Assembly (NCBI RefSeq): GCF_000372525.1
Contig: NZ_AQUR01000087.1
Coordinates: 50,118 to 114,117, forward strand
Direction: 5' to 3'
Source of the DNA: Cupriavidus neocaledonicus
GTDB taxonomy: Bacteria; Pseudomonadota; Gammaproteobacteria; Burkholderiales; Burkholderiaceae
Length of the DNA stretch: 64,000 bases
The position numbers were made by a program, and so were the translations under genes. The notes beneath the pieces were generated by a model. The model saw only the letters and a program-made list of their open reading frames with translations. It searched no databases and was not told the origin of the DNA. Position 1 is the stretch's first letter; each line of letters begins with the position of its first letter. Shown in pieces: positions 55,819-64,000 of the stretch.

Positions 55819-56034
55819 CTACGGGCGCGGTGGGCTGTCCTGATCCTGCTGCGGCGCTTGCGTGTCGCCCTGCGCCGGCCGGCGCGACGGGTGCTCCGAC
55901 GGCGCGCGGGTGGGACGCGGGTGCTTTTTCGCCGTGCCCATGGTCCAGACCACGATAAAGATCAGCAGGAACAGCGCCACGCCGGCTTCCAGGGCGAACA
56001 GCAGCATGGGATGGGCTTCGAAGAACTTGCTCAT
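55819..56034 (-). CDS. Small single-pass membrane protein
   Basis: A 71-residue protein (MSKFFEAHPMLLFALEAGVA ...) with one transmembrane helix (residues 9-31) followed by a basic, proline-rich tail (KKHPRPTRAPSEHPSRRPAQ). Located between the 3' end of apaG and the mltA promoter region, convergent with apaG. Not recognised. Confidence 0.5.
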   Translation of the reverse strand: MSKFFEAHPMLLFALEAGVALFLLIFIVVWTMGTAKKHPRPTRAPSEHPSRRPAQGDTQAPQQDQDSPPRP

Positions 56035-56158
56035 GGCAGATGCAGCGCGGCCCGCGGGGGCGCAGGCGGTGGTTGAGGGATGACGATGGCATTGTAGGGG
56101 CATTCCGGCGGAATTCCCCCCGCAGGCTGCGGCTTCCAGGACTTTGAACAATAGCAAG

Positions 56159-57304
56159 ATGGCATACGCGGACGCTTTCCCGATTCCACAGGTTTCCCAG
56201 GTTTCCTCCCCGTCGCGGCGCCGCGTGCGCGGCTGGCTGGCGCTGGCCGGCGCCGCGGTGCTGCTGGCCGGCTGCATGAGCGGCCCGCCGCCGCGCATCG
56301 AGACGACCCCGTCCGGCACCGCGCCGCCGTCGGCGTCGACGCAGAAGGGTCGGCTGCAGGCGGCCAGCTGGGCCGAGCTTGGCGGCTGGGCCGAGGACGA
56401 TGTGCGCGCCGCCTGGCCGGCGCTGCAGCAAAGCTGCCAGGCGCTGAAGAAGCGCGCGGAATGGTCCCGCGCCTGCGCCGCCGGCATGATGGTCAATGCC
56501 GGCGACATCAACGCCATGCGCGCGTACTTCGAAGGCAACTTCCAGCCGTACCGCGTGGTCAATGGCGACGGCACCGACAGCGGCCTGATCACCGGCTACT
56601 ACGAGCCGATCCTGCATGGCTCGCGCACGCGCCAGGGCAAATTCCAGGTGCCGCTGTACCGCAAGCCGCCGCAGTTCGGCAACCGCGCACTGCCGGCGCG
56701 CGCCGAGTTGCTGCAGAACCCGGCCATGCGCGGCAACGAGCTGGTCTGGGTCGACGACGCGGTCGAGGCCGCGTTCCTGCAGATCCAGGGCTCGGGCCGC
56801 ATCCGCATGGCGGACGGCAGCATGATGCGGGTGGGCTTCGGCGGTACCAACGACCAGCCGTTCCGCTCGTTCGGCAAGTGGCTGCTGGACCGCGGCGAGA
56901 TCACCCCGGCGCAGGCCACCATGCAGGGCATCAAGGCCTGGGCGCGCGCCAATCCCGGCCGGGTCGAGGAGATGCTCAACGTCAATCCGCGCTTTGTCTT
57001 CTTCCGCGAGCTGCCGCCGAGCAACGATGGCCCGGTGGGCGCGCTGGGCGTGCCGCTGACCGCGGAGCGCTCGATCGCGGTCGACCCGGCCACGATCCCG
57101 CTGGGCGTGCCGGTGTTCCTGTCGACCACGCGTCCGCTGTCGACCGAGCCGATCCAGCGCCTGATGTTCGCGCAGGATACCGGCAGCGCCATCAAGGGCG
57201 GCGTTCGCGCCGACTTTTTCTGGGGCGCCGGCGATGCCGCCGGCGAGACCGCCGGACGGATGAAGCAGGGCGGCAGGATGTGGGTGCTGCTGCCGCGCAG
57301 CTAG
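56159..57304 (+). CDS. mltA: Membrane-bound lytic murein transglycosylase A
   Basis: A 381-residue lipoprotein with lipobox LLAGC (Cys39), then an MltA domain (GLITGYYEPILHGSRTRQGK ... FPVPLYRKPP-type region) and a 3D-type barrel ending in QDTGSAIKGGVRADFFWGAG, whose Asp residues are catalytic. It cleaves peptidoglycan with formation of 1,6-anhydromuramyl ends, anchored to the outer membrane. ATG 56159 chosen; a TTG five codons earlier is less likely. Confidence 0.95.
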   Translation: MAYADAFPIPQVSQVSSPSRRRVRGWLALAGAAVLLAGCMSGPPPRIETTPSGTAPPSASTQKGRLQAASWAELGGWAEDDVRAAWPALQQSCQALKKRAEWSRACAAGMMVNAGDINAMRAYFEGNFQPYRVVNGDGTDSGLITGYYEPILHGSRTRQGKFQVPLYRKPPQFGNRALPARAELLQNPAMRGNELVWVDDAVEAAFLQIQGSGRIRMADGSMMRVGFGGTNDQPFRSFGKWLLDRGEITPAQATMQGIKAWARANPGRVEEMLNVNPRFVFFRELPPSNDGPVGALGVPLTAERSIAVDPATIPLGVPVFLSTTRPLSTEPIQRLMFAQDTGSAIKGGVRADFFWGAGDAAGETAGRMKQGGRMWVLLPRS

Positions 57305-57317
57305 CAAGATAGCGGAT

Positions 57318-58622
57318 TCAGCGCCCGCGCTGATCCACGATCCGCTTCGCCTTGCCCACCGACCGCTCGATCCCGCCCTCCGGCAGCACCTCGATCCCCG
57401 CGGTCACGCCGATATAAGACTTGATCTCGTGCGCGAGCCGCTCGCGCGCGGGGTGAGCCAGCGCCGTGTCGGTGCCATGCGCGCATTCGACCCGCACCGT
57501 CAGCGTATCGAGGTGGCCCTCCCTGGCCAGCACGCACTGGTAATGCGGCGCCAGCTCGGCGTGCCTGAGGATCAGTTCCTCGATCTGCGACGGGAACACG
57601 TTGACGCCGCGCACGATCATCATGTCGTCGGTGCGCCCGGTGACTTTCTCCATGCGGCGAAATGCCGGGCGGGCCGTGCCCGGCAGCAGCCGGGTCAGGT
57701 CCCGCGTACGGTAGCGCACCACCGGCATCGCTTCCTTGGTCAGCGAGGTGAACACCAGTTCGCCGAACTCGCCGTCGGGCAGCACCGCGCCGGTGTCGGG
57801 GTCGATGATCTCCGGGTAGAAATGGTCTTCCCAGATGGTCGGGCCGTCCTTGGTCTCGGCGCATTCGTTGGCCACGCCGGGCCCCATGACTTCGGACAGG
57901 CCATAGATGTCGACCGCCGAAATGCCCATGCGCTTCTCGATCGCCAGCCGCATCTCCGGCGTCCACGGCTCGGCGCCGAAGATGCCGACGCGCAGCGAGG
58001 TGCTGGCCGGGTCGATGCCCTGCCGCTCGAATTCGTCGGCGATCGCCAGCATGTAGCTGGGGGTCACCATGATCACTTGCGGCTTGAAGTCCTGGATCAG
58101 TTGCACCTGCCGCTCGGTCTGTCCGCCGCCGAACGGGATCGCGGTCAGGCCGGCCTTCTCGACTCCGTAGTGCGCGCCCAGCCCGCCGGTGAAGAGCCCG
58201 TAGCCGTAGCTGATATGCACCTTGTCGCCGCGGCGCGCGCCCGAGGCGCGGATCGAGCGCGCCATCACCGTGGCCCAGTGGTCGATGTCCTGCAGCGTGT
58301 AGCCGACCACGGTGGGCTTGCCGGTGGTGCCGGACGAGGCATGGATGCGCGCCACGCGGTCCTGCGGCACCGCGAACATGCCGAAGGGGTAGTTGTCGCG
58401 CAGGTCCTGCTTGCTGGTGAACGGGAAGCGGGCCAGGTCGGACAGCGCTTGCAACTGGTCCGGGTGCACGCCGGCCTCGTCGAACTTGCGCCGGTAGACC
58501 GGCGAATTGGCATAGGCGTGGTGGAGCGACCATCTCAGGCGCTCCAGCTGCAAGGCCTGCAGCTCGGCGCGGCTGGCGGTCTCGATCGGTTCCAGGGGCA
58601 GATCGGTCAGGCGCGTGCTCAT
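57318..58622 (-). CDS. paaK: Phenylacetate-CoA ligase
   Basis: A 434-residue AMP-forming ligase with HASSGTTGKPTVVGYT, YGYGLFTGGLG, GLSEVMGPGVANEC, and RTDDMMIVRGVNVFPSQIE, the standard PaaK blocks. It activates phenylacetate to phenylacetyl-CoA for aerobic degradation. Last of the minus-strand paaG-paaI-paaK cluster; the rest of the paa multicomponent monooxygenase genes are not in the window. Confidence 0.95.
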   Translation of the reverse strand: MSTRLTDLPLEPIETASRAELQALQLERLRWSLHHAYANSPVYRRKFDEAGVHPDQLQALSDLARFPFTSKQDLRDNYPFGMFAVPQDRVARIHASSGTTGKPTVVGYTLQDIDHWATVMARSIRASGARRGDKVHISYGYGLFTGGLGAHYGVEKAGLTAIPFGGGQTERQVQLIQDFKPQVIMVTPSYMLAIADEFERQGIDPASTSLRVGIFGAEPWTPEMRLAIEKRMGISAVDIYGLSEVMGPGVANECAETKDGPTIWEDHFYPEIIDPDTGAVLPDGEFGELVFTSLTKEAMPVVRYRTRDLTRLLPGTARPAFRRMEKVTGRTDDMMIVRGVNVFPSQIEELILRHAELAPHYQCVLAREGHLDTLTVRVECAHGTDTALAHPARERLAHEIKSYIGVTAGIEVLPEGGIERSVGKAKRIVDQRGR

Positions 58623-58673
58623 GGGGTCTCCTGCACGGGGGGCGTTTGTCTTCAGTGTCCTGCCAGGGCTGGC

Positions 58674-59126
58674 TCAGGCGCCCGCGGCTGCGTCGGGCGG
58701 CGGCACCACGTGTCCCTTGATCTGCGCGGACTTGCCGCGGAACATCGCCACCACCTGGCCCGCGGCATTGGTCACGCGGATATCGTAGATGCCGTGCCGG
58801 CCCGACAGAACCTGCTCGGTGGCCTCGGCGGTGAGCACGTCGCCGCCATGCACGGGCCGCAGGAACTCGATGCTGCAGCCGGCCGCCACGGTGTTGATGT
58901 TATGGCTGTTGCAGGCAAAAGCGAAGGTCGAATCGGCGAGCGTAAACATCAGGCCGCCATGGCAGATGCCGTGGCCGTTGAGAAATTCCTTGCGCACCGG
59001 CATGGTCAGCCGCGCATAGCCCGGCCGCACCGCGTCGACCGTGATGCCCAGCCAGCGGCTGCAGGTGTCGGCTTCATACATCGCGGCCGCGGCGGCTTCG
59101 GCGAGGGCCTGGGGGTCCTGTTTCAA
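58674..59126 (-). CDS. paaI: Phenylacetate-pathway hotdog thioesterase
   Basis: A 150-residue hotdog-fold protein with LNGHGICHGGLMFTLADSTF (active-site HGG helix) and AAGCSIEFLRPVHGGDVL. PaaI rescues CoA from dead-end intermediates. No ATG fits; the start is a TTG at 59126, seven bases after AGGAG (reading TTG-AAA-CAG), which gives the normal length. Confidence 0.9.
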   Translation of the reverse strand: MKQDPQALAEAAAAAMYEADTCSRWLGITVDAVRPGYARLTMPVRKEFLNGHGICHGGLMFTLADSTFAFACNSHNINTVAAGCSIEFLRPVHGGDVLTAEATEQVLSGRHGIYDIRVTNAAGQVVAMFRGKSAQIKGHVVPPPDAAAGA

Positions 59127-59167
59127 GCTGGTCTCCTGTCTGGGGATGCGGGGGCAGGCCCCGCGCT

Positions 59168-59992
59168 CTACTTGCCGGTGAAGTGCGGGGCGCGCTTGGC
59201 GAGGAAGGCGTTGACCCCCTCGGCATAGTCGGCGGACTGGCCGAGTTCGCGCTGCAGGTCGCGTTCGAGGTCGAGCTGGGCGTCGAGCGTGGCCGTGGCG
59301 CTGGCATACATGGCGCGCTTGATCGCGGCCAGCGCGCGTGTCGGCTGCGCGGCCAGGTGCGTGGCCAGCGCCAGCGCCTGTTCCGGCAGCAGCGGGTCGT
59401 CCATGGTCTGCCAGACCAGGCCCCAGGTTTCGGCCTCCTCGGCGCTCAGGCGCTCGCCGGTCATGGCCAGGCCCAGGGCGCGCGCCATGCCGATGCGCTG
59501 CGGCAGCAGCCAGGTGCCGCCCGAATCCGGCACCAGCCCGATCTTGACGAAGGCCTGGATGAAGCTGGCGGAGCGCGCCGCCAGCACCATGTCGCAGGCC
59601 AGCGCCAGGTTGGCGCCGGCACCGGCCGCGGTGCCGTTGACCGCCGCCACCACCGGCAGCGGCAGGGCCTGCAGGCGGCGGATCAGCGGATTGAACCAGG
59701 TATCGAACAGCTCGCCCAGGTCGGTCATCCGCCCGGGGGTGAAATCCAGGTCGGCCAGGTCTTGCCCGGCGCAGAAGCCGCGACCCGCGCCGGTCAGCAG
59801 CAGGGCACGGGCACCGCCGGCCTCGACGTGGTCGAGCGCCTGCTGCAGCGCCTGGTGCATGGCGCGGGTAAAGCTGTTGAGCTTGTCTGGACGATTGAGC
59901 GTGATGATCGCGACCGGTCCCTGCCAGGCCAGCAGGACGGGTCCGCTCTCGATGCTGACCGGCTGGCCAGCGGGCGTGGACGTCGGGGGCAT
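59168..59992 (-). CDS. paaG: 2-(1,2-epoxyphenyl)acetyl-CoA isomerase
   Basis: A 274-residue crotonase-fold protein with AIITLNRPDKLNSFTRAMHQ, the oxyanion-hole blocks GRGFCAGQDLADLDF and NGTAAGAGANLALACDMVLA, and IGLVPDSGGTWLLPQ with the PaaG-type Asp. It isomerises the ring epoxide of phenylacetyl-CoA. Start at 59992 with a tail of 15 residues before the first strand. First gene of the paa cluster, behind a TetR-type operator. Confidence 0.88.
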   Translation of the reverse strand: MPPTSTPAGQPVSIESGPVLLAWQGPVAIITLNRPDKLNSFTRAMHQALQQALDHVEAGGARALLLTGAGRGFCAGQDLADLDFTPGRMTDLGELFDTWFNPLIRRLQALPLPVVAAVNGTAAGAGANLALACDMVLAARSASFIQAFVKIGLVPDSGGTWLLPQRIGMARALGLAMTGERLSAEEAETWGLVWQTMDDPLLPEQALALATHLAAQPTRALAAIKRAMYASATATLDAQLDLERDLQRELGQSADYAEGVNAFLAKRAPHFTGK

Positions 59993-60061
59993 TGTTGTCT
60001 CCTGCCTGATGGAATCGATGACTCCGGGATGCGTCGGTGCGGGCTGGCGCCTCTAAAATAA

Positions 60062-60075
60062 ACCGACCAGTCGGT
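60062..60075. promoter_or_regulatory. TetR-type operator upstream of the paa genes
   Basis: ACCGAC-CA-GTCGGT perfect palindrome within AACCGACCAGTCGGTCGG, located between a minus-strand TTGCCG (-35) and TTTATTTTA (-10 region) upstream of paaG. The sequence and position fit a PaaR-like TetR repressor site relieved by phenylacetyl-CoA; the repressor gene is not in the window. Confidence 0.65.
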
Positions 60076-60166
60076 CGGCAAATGTTAGCATTAATTTTTG
60101 CCAGCGGGTGTGGCGAGATTGGCGCGAAGGCCGGCCGTCGCGCAATGCCGGCCAGCGGCACCGCTC

Positions 60167-60172
60167 TATAAT
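60167..60172 (+). promoter_or_regulatory. -10 box of the amino-acid ABC operon
   Basis: Perfect TATAAT, 82 nt upstream of the ATG at 60255; the -35 is poor. Confidence 0.5.
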
Positions 60173-60254
60173 CGCGCTGCCAACAACAATCTGAAACCCC
60201 GCCGGCCTGCGCGAGCGAAGCCCGGCGCGCTCTCCCCTCCGCATTGGAAATCCT

Positions 60255-61046
60255 ATGAAGAAGTTCGCTGCATTGCTCCTGATTTCGTCCGTCGCGCTGT
60301 TCGCCGCGTGCGGCAAGAAAGAATCCGCACCCGCGCCGGCTGCCGGCGCGGATACCGCCGCCAGGATCATCGTGGGCCTGGACGACAATTTCCCGCCGAT
60401 GGGTTTCCGCGATGCCAACAATGAACTGGTCGGCTTCGATATCGACATGGCCAAGGAGGCCAGCCGCCGTCTCGGCATGACGGTCGAGTTCAAGCCGATC
60501 GACTGGAGCGCCAAGGAGGCGGAGCTGAACGGCAAGCGTGTCGACGTGCTGTGGAACGGGCTGACCATCACCGAAGAGCGCAAGAAGAACATCAACTTTA
60601 CCGCGCCCTACATGACCAACCACCAGATCGTCATCGTCGGCGCCCAGTCGCCGGTGAAGGCCAAGGCTGACCTGGCGGGCCGCATCGTCGGCGCGCAGGA
60701 CGGCAGCAGCGCGGTGGATGCGATCAAGAAGGAAAGCCAGGTTGCCGCCAGCCTGAAGGAACTCAAGACCTTCGGCGACAACGTGACGGCGCTGATGGAC
60801 CTGTCGGCCGGCCGCCTCGACGCCATCGTGGTGGATGAAGTGGTGGGCCGCTACCTGATCAGCAAGCGGGCCGGCGAATACCGCGTGCTGGAGGAAAATT
60901 TCGGCACCGAGGACTACGGCGTCGGCGTGCGCAAGGATGACGCCGAACTGCTCGGCAAGCTCGACCAGACCCTGGCGTCGATGAAGCAGGACGGCACCGC
61001 GGCGCGTATCGCCACGCAGTGGTTTGGCGCCGACATCACCAAGTAA
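60255..61046 (+). CDS. Polar amino-acid ABC transporter substrate-binding lipoprotein
   Basis: A 263-residue protein with lipobox LFAAC (Cys19) and a family-3 solute-binding domain (VGLDDNFPPMGFRDANNELV GFDIDMAKE in order, then LTITEERKKNINFTAPYM). It delivers an amino acid to the permease encoded 106 bp downstream; the substrate is not predictable, cystine or other polar residues being typical of this group. Confidence 0.9.
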   Translation: MKKFAALLLISSVALFAACGKKESAPAPAAGADTAARIIVGLDDNFPPMGFRDANNELVGFDIDMAKEASRRLGMTVEFKPIDWSAKEAELNGKRVDVLWNGLTITEERKKNINFTAPYMTNHQIVIVGAQSPVKAKADLAGRIVGAQDGSSAVDAIKKESQVAASLKELKTFGDNVTALMDLSAGRLDAIVVDEVVGRYLISKRAGEYRVLEENFGTEDYGVGVRKDDAELLGKLDQTLASMKQDGTAARIATQWFGADITK

Positions 61047-61152
61047 TCCAGACCCGGCGTAACGCCCCTCGCGGTTGCGGCGAGGGGCACGCCAACTCCG
61101 GACCCCTTCGCCGGGCTTCCCGGAGGCCTCACCTCCTTCTGTACGCGCGAGC

Positions 61153-61806
61153 ATGGATTACGTTTTATCTCTTCTGCTGCCGCTGGCGCAGGGTGCCAAA
61201 GTCACGCTGACGCTATTCGCCATCACGCTCGCCCTGTCGGTGCCGCTCGGGCTTGCGCTGGCACTGGCGCGCATTTCGTCATGGCCGCTGCTGAGCGGCC
61301 TGGTCAACGGCTATATCTGGCTGATGCGGGGCACGCCGCTGATGCTGCAAATGCTGTTTATCTATTTCGCGCTGCCGTTCGTGCCGGTCATCGGCGTGCG
61401 GCTGCCTGATTTTCCCGCGGCAGTGGTGGCCTTCGCGCTCAACTACGCCGCGTACTTCGCGGAAATCTTCCGCGCCGGGATCAAGTCCGTCGACCGTGGC
61501 CAGTATGAGGCCAGCAAGGCGCTGGGCATGACCTATTTCCAGACCATGCGGCGCGTGGTGCTGCCGCAGATGGTCAGCCGGGTGCTGCCGCCGGTCAGCA
61601 ATGAAACCATTACGCTGATCAAGGACACCTCGCTGATCTACGTGCTGGCGCTCAACGACATCCTGCGCACCGCGCGCGGCATCGTGCAGCGCGATTTCAC
61701 CACCACGCCTTTCCTCGTCGCCGCGCTTTTCTACCTGGTGATGACGCTGATTCTGACCTGGTTCTTCCAGAATCTCGAAAAACGCTATGCCAAACATGAT
61801 TACTAG
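61153..61806 (+). CDS. Polar amino-acid ABC transporter permease
   Basis: A 217-residue protein with five transmembrane helices and the HisM/GlnP-type signatures [34 protein letters not shown] and the EAA loop [20 protein letters not shown]. Its end overlaps the start of the ATPase gene by 20 bp. ATG 61153 matches the family start [11 protein letters not shown]. Confidence 0.93.
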   Translation: MDYVLSLLLPLAQGAKVTLTLFAITLALSVPLGLALALARISSWPLLSGLVNGYIWLMRGTPLMLQMLFIYFALPFVPVIGVRLPDFPAAVVAFALNYAAYFAEIFRAGIKSVDRGQYEASKALGMTYFQTMRRVVLPQMVSRVLPPVSNETITLIKDTSLIYVLALNDILRTARGIVQRDFTTTPFLVAALFYLVMTLILTWFFQNLEKRYAKHDY

Positions 61807-62596
61807 CCCGACCGGCGCCCCTTCCCACGATGCGCCCGGCGTCATGATCGCGGCACGGGACCTCTTCAAGTCGTTCGGGCCGCTGCAGGTCTTGCGCGGC
61901 GTTTCGCTGACCTTGCGCAAGGGCGACGTCACCGCGGTGATCGGCCCGTCGGGCTCGGGCAAGAGCACCTTGCTGCGCTGCCTCAACCATCTCGAGGTGA
62001 TCGACCGCGGCACGCTGCAGATCGAGGGCGAGACGCTGGCCACCGCCGGCCCCGACAGCGTGGCCCGCTATGTGGCCGACGCGGAAGTGCGCCGCATCTG
62101 CCGCAAGATGGGCATGGTGTTCCAGTCGTTCAACCTGTTCCCGCACATGACGGTGCTGCAGAACATCATCGAGGCGCCGGTGACGGTGAAGGGGTTGCGG
62201 CGCGATGCGGTGATCCCCAAGGCGGAGGAACTGCTGCGCAAGGTCGGCCTGCTGGCCAAGCGCGACAGCTATCCGGCGCGGCTGTCCGGCGGCCAGAAGC
62301 AGCGCGTGGCGATCGCGCGCGCGCTGGCGATGGAACCGGACATCATGCTGTTCGACGAGCCCACGTCCGCGCTGGATCCCGAACTGACCGGCGAAGTGCT
62401 GCGCACCATGCGGCAGCTGGCGGAGGAGCATATGACCATGCTCGTCGTCACCCATGAAATGGGGTTTGCGCGGGAAGTGGCCAACCACGTCGTATTCATG
62501 GACGAGGGCAGGATTCTCGAGGAAGGCCCGCCGGGCGAAGTGTTCGGCGCGCCGGCCCACGCGCGCACCCGCGAATTCCTCGCGCACATGCTCTAG
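61787..62596 (+). CDS. Polar amino-acid ABC transporter ATPase
   Basis: A 269-residue ABC ATPase (GlnQ/HisP group) with Walker [11 protein letters not shown]-loop [17 protein letters not shown], signature LSGGQKQR, Walker [15 protein letters not shown] and H-loop [12 protein letters not shown]. About 19 extra residues at the N-terminus arise from the overlap with the permease; a later start (MIAARDLFK) is possible. Confidence 0.93.
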   Translation: MPNMITSPTGAPSHDAPGVMIAARDLFKSFGPLQVLRGVSLTLRKGDVTAVIGPSGSGKSTLLRCLNHLEVIDRGTLQIEGETLATAGPDSVARYVADAEVRRICRKMGMVFQSFNLFPHMTVLQNIIEAPVTVKGLRRDAVIPKAEELLRKVGLLAKRDSYPARLSGGQKQRVAIARALAMEPDIMLFDEPTSALDPELTGEVLRTMRQLAEEHMTMLVVTHEMGFAREVANHVVFMDEGRILEEGPPGEVFGAPAHARTREFLAHML

Positions 62597-62686
62597 CCGG
62601 CGCCGTCACGCTGCAACCGGTGGCAGAATAGCCCGCAGCCGGTGGCGACATGCCATCCGCCTGACCACACATAGATAGGAGAAGAC

Positions 62687-63463
62687 ATGCCGTACGAAAA
62701 CATCCTGGTCGAGACCCGCGGCCGCGTTGGCCTGGTCACGCTGAATCGCCCGAAGGCCCTGAATGCGCTCAATGATGCGCTGATGGATGAACTGGGCGCC
62801 GCGCTGACCGCCTTCGACCAGGATGACGGTATCGGCGCCATCGTCATCACCGGCAGCGAGCGCGCCTTCGCCGCCGGCGCGGATATCGGCATGATGGCCA
62901 AGTACTCCTTCATGGACGTCTACAAGGGCGACTACATCACCCGCAACTGGGAAACCATCCGCAAGATCCGCAAGCCGGTGATTGCGGGCGTGGCCGGCTA
63001 TGCGCTCGGTGGCGGCTGCGAACTGGCGATGATGTGCGACATCATCATCGCGGCGGACTCGGCCAAGTTCGGCCAGCCCGAGGTCAAGCTCGGCACCATG
63101 CCCGGCGCGGGCGGCACGCAGCGCCTGCCGCGCGCCGTGTCCAAGGCCAAGGCGATGGACCTGTGCCTGACCGCGCGCATGATGGACGCCGCCGAAGCCG
63201 AGCGCTCCGGCCTGGTGTCGCGCGTGGTGCCGGCCGACAAGCTGCTGGAGGAAGTGGTGGCGGCTGCCGAGACCATCGCCGGGTTTTCGCTGCCGGTGGT
63301 CATGATGATCAAGGAATCGGTCAGCGCCGCCTACGAGACCACGCTGGCAGAGGGCGTTCACTTCGAGCGCCGGCTGTTCCACGCTACCTTCGCCACCGAA
63401 GACCAGAAGGAAGGCATGGCCGCCTTCGTGGAGAAGCGCAACCCGAATTTCCAGCACCGTTAG
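62687..63463 (+). CDS. Enoyl-CoA hydratase
   Basis: A 258-residue crotonase with [20 protein letters not shown], oxyanion blocks [13 protein letters not shown] and [20 protein letters not shown], the first catalytic Glu in [20 protein letters not shown] and the C-terminal [18 protein letters not shown]. It hydrates short-chain enoyl-CoA (beta-oxidation; PaaF-like role possible). ATG preceded by AGGAGA. Confidence 0.92.
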   Translation: MPYENILVETRGRVGLVTLNRPKALNALNDALMDELGAALTAFDQDDGIGAIVITGSERAFAAGADIGMMAKYSFMDVYKGDYITRNWETIRKIRKPVIAGVAGYALGGGCELAMMCDIIIAADSAKFGQPEVKLGTMPGAGGTQRLPRAVSKAKAMDLCLTARMMDAAEAERSGLVSRVVPADKLLEEVVAAAETIAGFSLPVVMMIKESVSAAYETTLAEGVHFERRLFHATFATEDQKEGMAAFVEKRNPNFQHR

Positions 63464-63755
63464 CCGTCGGGATCAGGGAATACCCGAGGAAGATCTAGGG
63501 GTATTGCCTCGTCTGCGTCACGTGCCGGGCCGATTTTTTCTTGCCGTTCAAGGCCTTACGCAAGGATCCGGGAACGTTTAGCGCATCGTCGTGACAAAGG
63601 TGTTGCAAGGGCGGCGAAACCGGCCTATTATTCGCCCCCTCGCAACACAACGCGGCGCTGCAAGTCAGGCGCGGCAAGGGTTGCGGGGTTGGCCGGGAGG
63701 TTGGCGCAGCGAGGTTTGCAGCGCTGACGGCAGCAAAAAAGATTGCTGCAAACGG
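63464..63755. other. Spacer before the rRNA operon
   Basis: No gene. A weak hairpin AATACCC/GGGTATT at 63479-63505 and T6 near 63531 may end the hydratase transcript. The AT-rich CAGCAAAAAAGATTGCTGC just before the promoter is a candidate UP element. Confidence 0.45.
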
Positions 63756-63784
63756 TTGACGAAACGAAGAAAGCTCTGCATAAT
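63756..63784 (+). promoter_or_regulatory. rRNA operon promoter
   Basis: TTGACG (63756-63761), 17-bp spacer, CATAAT (63779-63784), preceded by an A-rich UP-like block. Drives the 16S-led rRNA operon just outside the window. Confidence 0.85.
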
Positions 63785-63840
63785 CTCGTTTCTCTGCTGC
63801 AGACAACGCAGCGCGCTGAACGGCAAAGCCGGGAAGCGAA

Positions 63841-64000
63841 GTTCTTTAACAAACAAACAACCGATAAGTGTGGGCGCTGGGTAGCGGACGCCGCTGTCTA
63901 CGGACAGTGATGCTTCAAGTTATACAGTGCTCGCACAGCAAAACGTGACCGGGTCTTCGGATCTGGTCAGTCAGTTTTCTGAGAGTGAGCGACCGCTCGA
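63841..64000 (+). promoter_or_regulatory. rRNA operon leader with boxA antitermination site
   Basis: boxA GTTCTTTAACA at 63841-63851, then a CTGTC-TACG-GACAG hairpin (63894-63907) in the boxB position and a GACC...TTCG...GGTC UUCG-type hairpin near 63946-63967. Typical transcribed rrn leader; the 16S 5' end is not reached. Confidence 0.8.

Noticed and set aside
63841..64000. 16S rRNA gene in the window
   Set aside because: Only promoter, boxA and leader are present; the conserved 16S 5' sequence is not reached.

Overview
The flanking DNA is a high-GC beta-proteobacterial chromosome, most likely Cupriavidus/Ralstonia (Burkholderiales). The grounds are the order hemA-prfA; ychF, a UbiH-type hydroxylase and dsbC; rpe-gph-trpE-trpG-trpD-trpC; ung, apaG and mltA; a paaK/paaI/paaG cluster; and an rrn promoter/leader at the right edge. 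Species is not determinable from the window alone.

Layout. (1) 1-5.76 kb, chromosome: prfA (cut by the window edge) and hemA on the minus strand, a small membrane protein, a methylthioadenosine/S-adenosylhomocysteine nucleosidase, and a tightly coupled three-gene membrane operon (DUF2157, DUF4401, GDYXXLXY) ending in a bidirectional terminator. (2) About 5.82-34.63 kb, a genomic island between that terminator and the stop codon of ychF. Its right end carries four overlapping minus-strand genes: three large tyrosine recombinases and a small coiled-coil protein. This is the architecture of the ginABCD operon of GInt islands. Both ends carry a TTGACATTC-type sequence in inverted orientation. (3) 34.63-63.5 kb, chromosome, as listed above, plus a secreted TDGA-repeat protein, acuI, an M61 peptidase, a FUSC protein, a two-gene nitrate/sulfonate-type ABC transporter, acyP, a CYTH protein, a polar amino-acid ABC transporter and an enoyl-CoA hydratase. 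(4) 63.75-64 kb: promoter, boxA and leader of an rRNA operon whose 16S gene lies just outside.

The island is a defence island. From its left end it holds a ribbon-helix-helix regulator; a two-gene CBASS (SLATT membrane effector plus CD-NTase with AGS-C sensor); a type I restriction-modification set (hsdM-hsdS-hsdR); an uncharacterised GHKL ATPase with a convergent membrane-anchored protein; and a SPARDA pair, a DUF4365 nuclease-APAZ protein whose stop overlaps the start of a catalytically dead short Argonaute. Next come a decayed duplication in which two copies of a fic/HTH gene pair have lost opposite members, an H-NS-like silencer, several small unknown genes, an uncharacterised five-gene minus-strand operon with a CX5R phosphatase-like protein and an XRE regulator, and a divergent XRE regulator with paired operators.

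How it works together (inference): the CBASS, type I R-M and SPARDA systems would act at successive stages, namely restriction of unmodified DNA, guide-triggered nucleic-acid destruction and membrane-effector abortive response. The Gin recombinases move the whole set. The island separates ychF from the terminator it probably shared with the convergent operon, so ychF transcripts may now read into the island's first gene and the recombinase operon.
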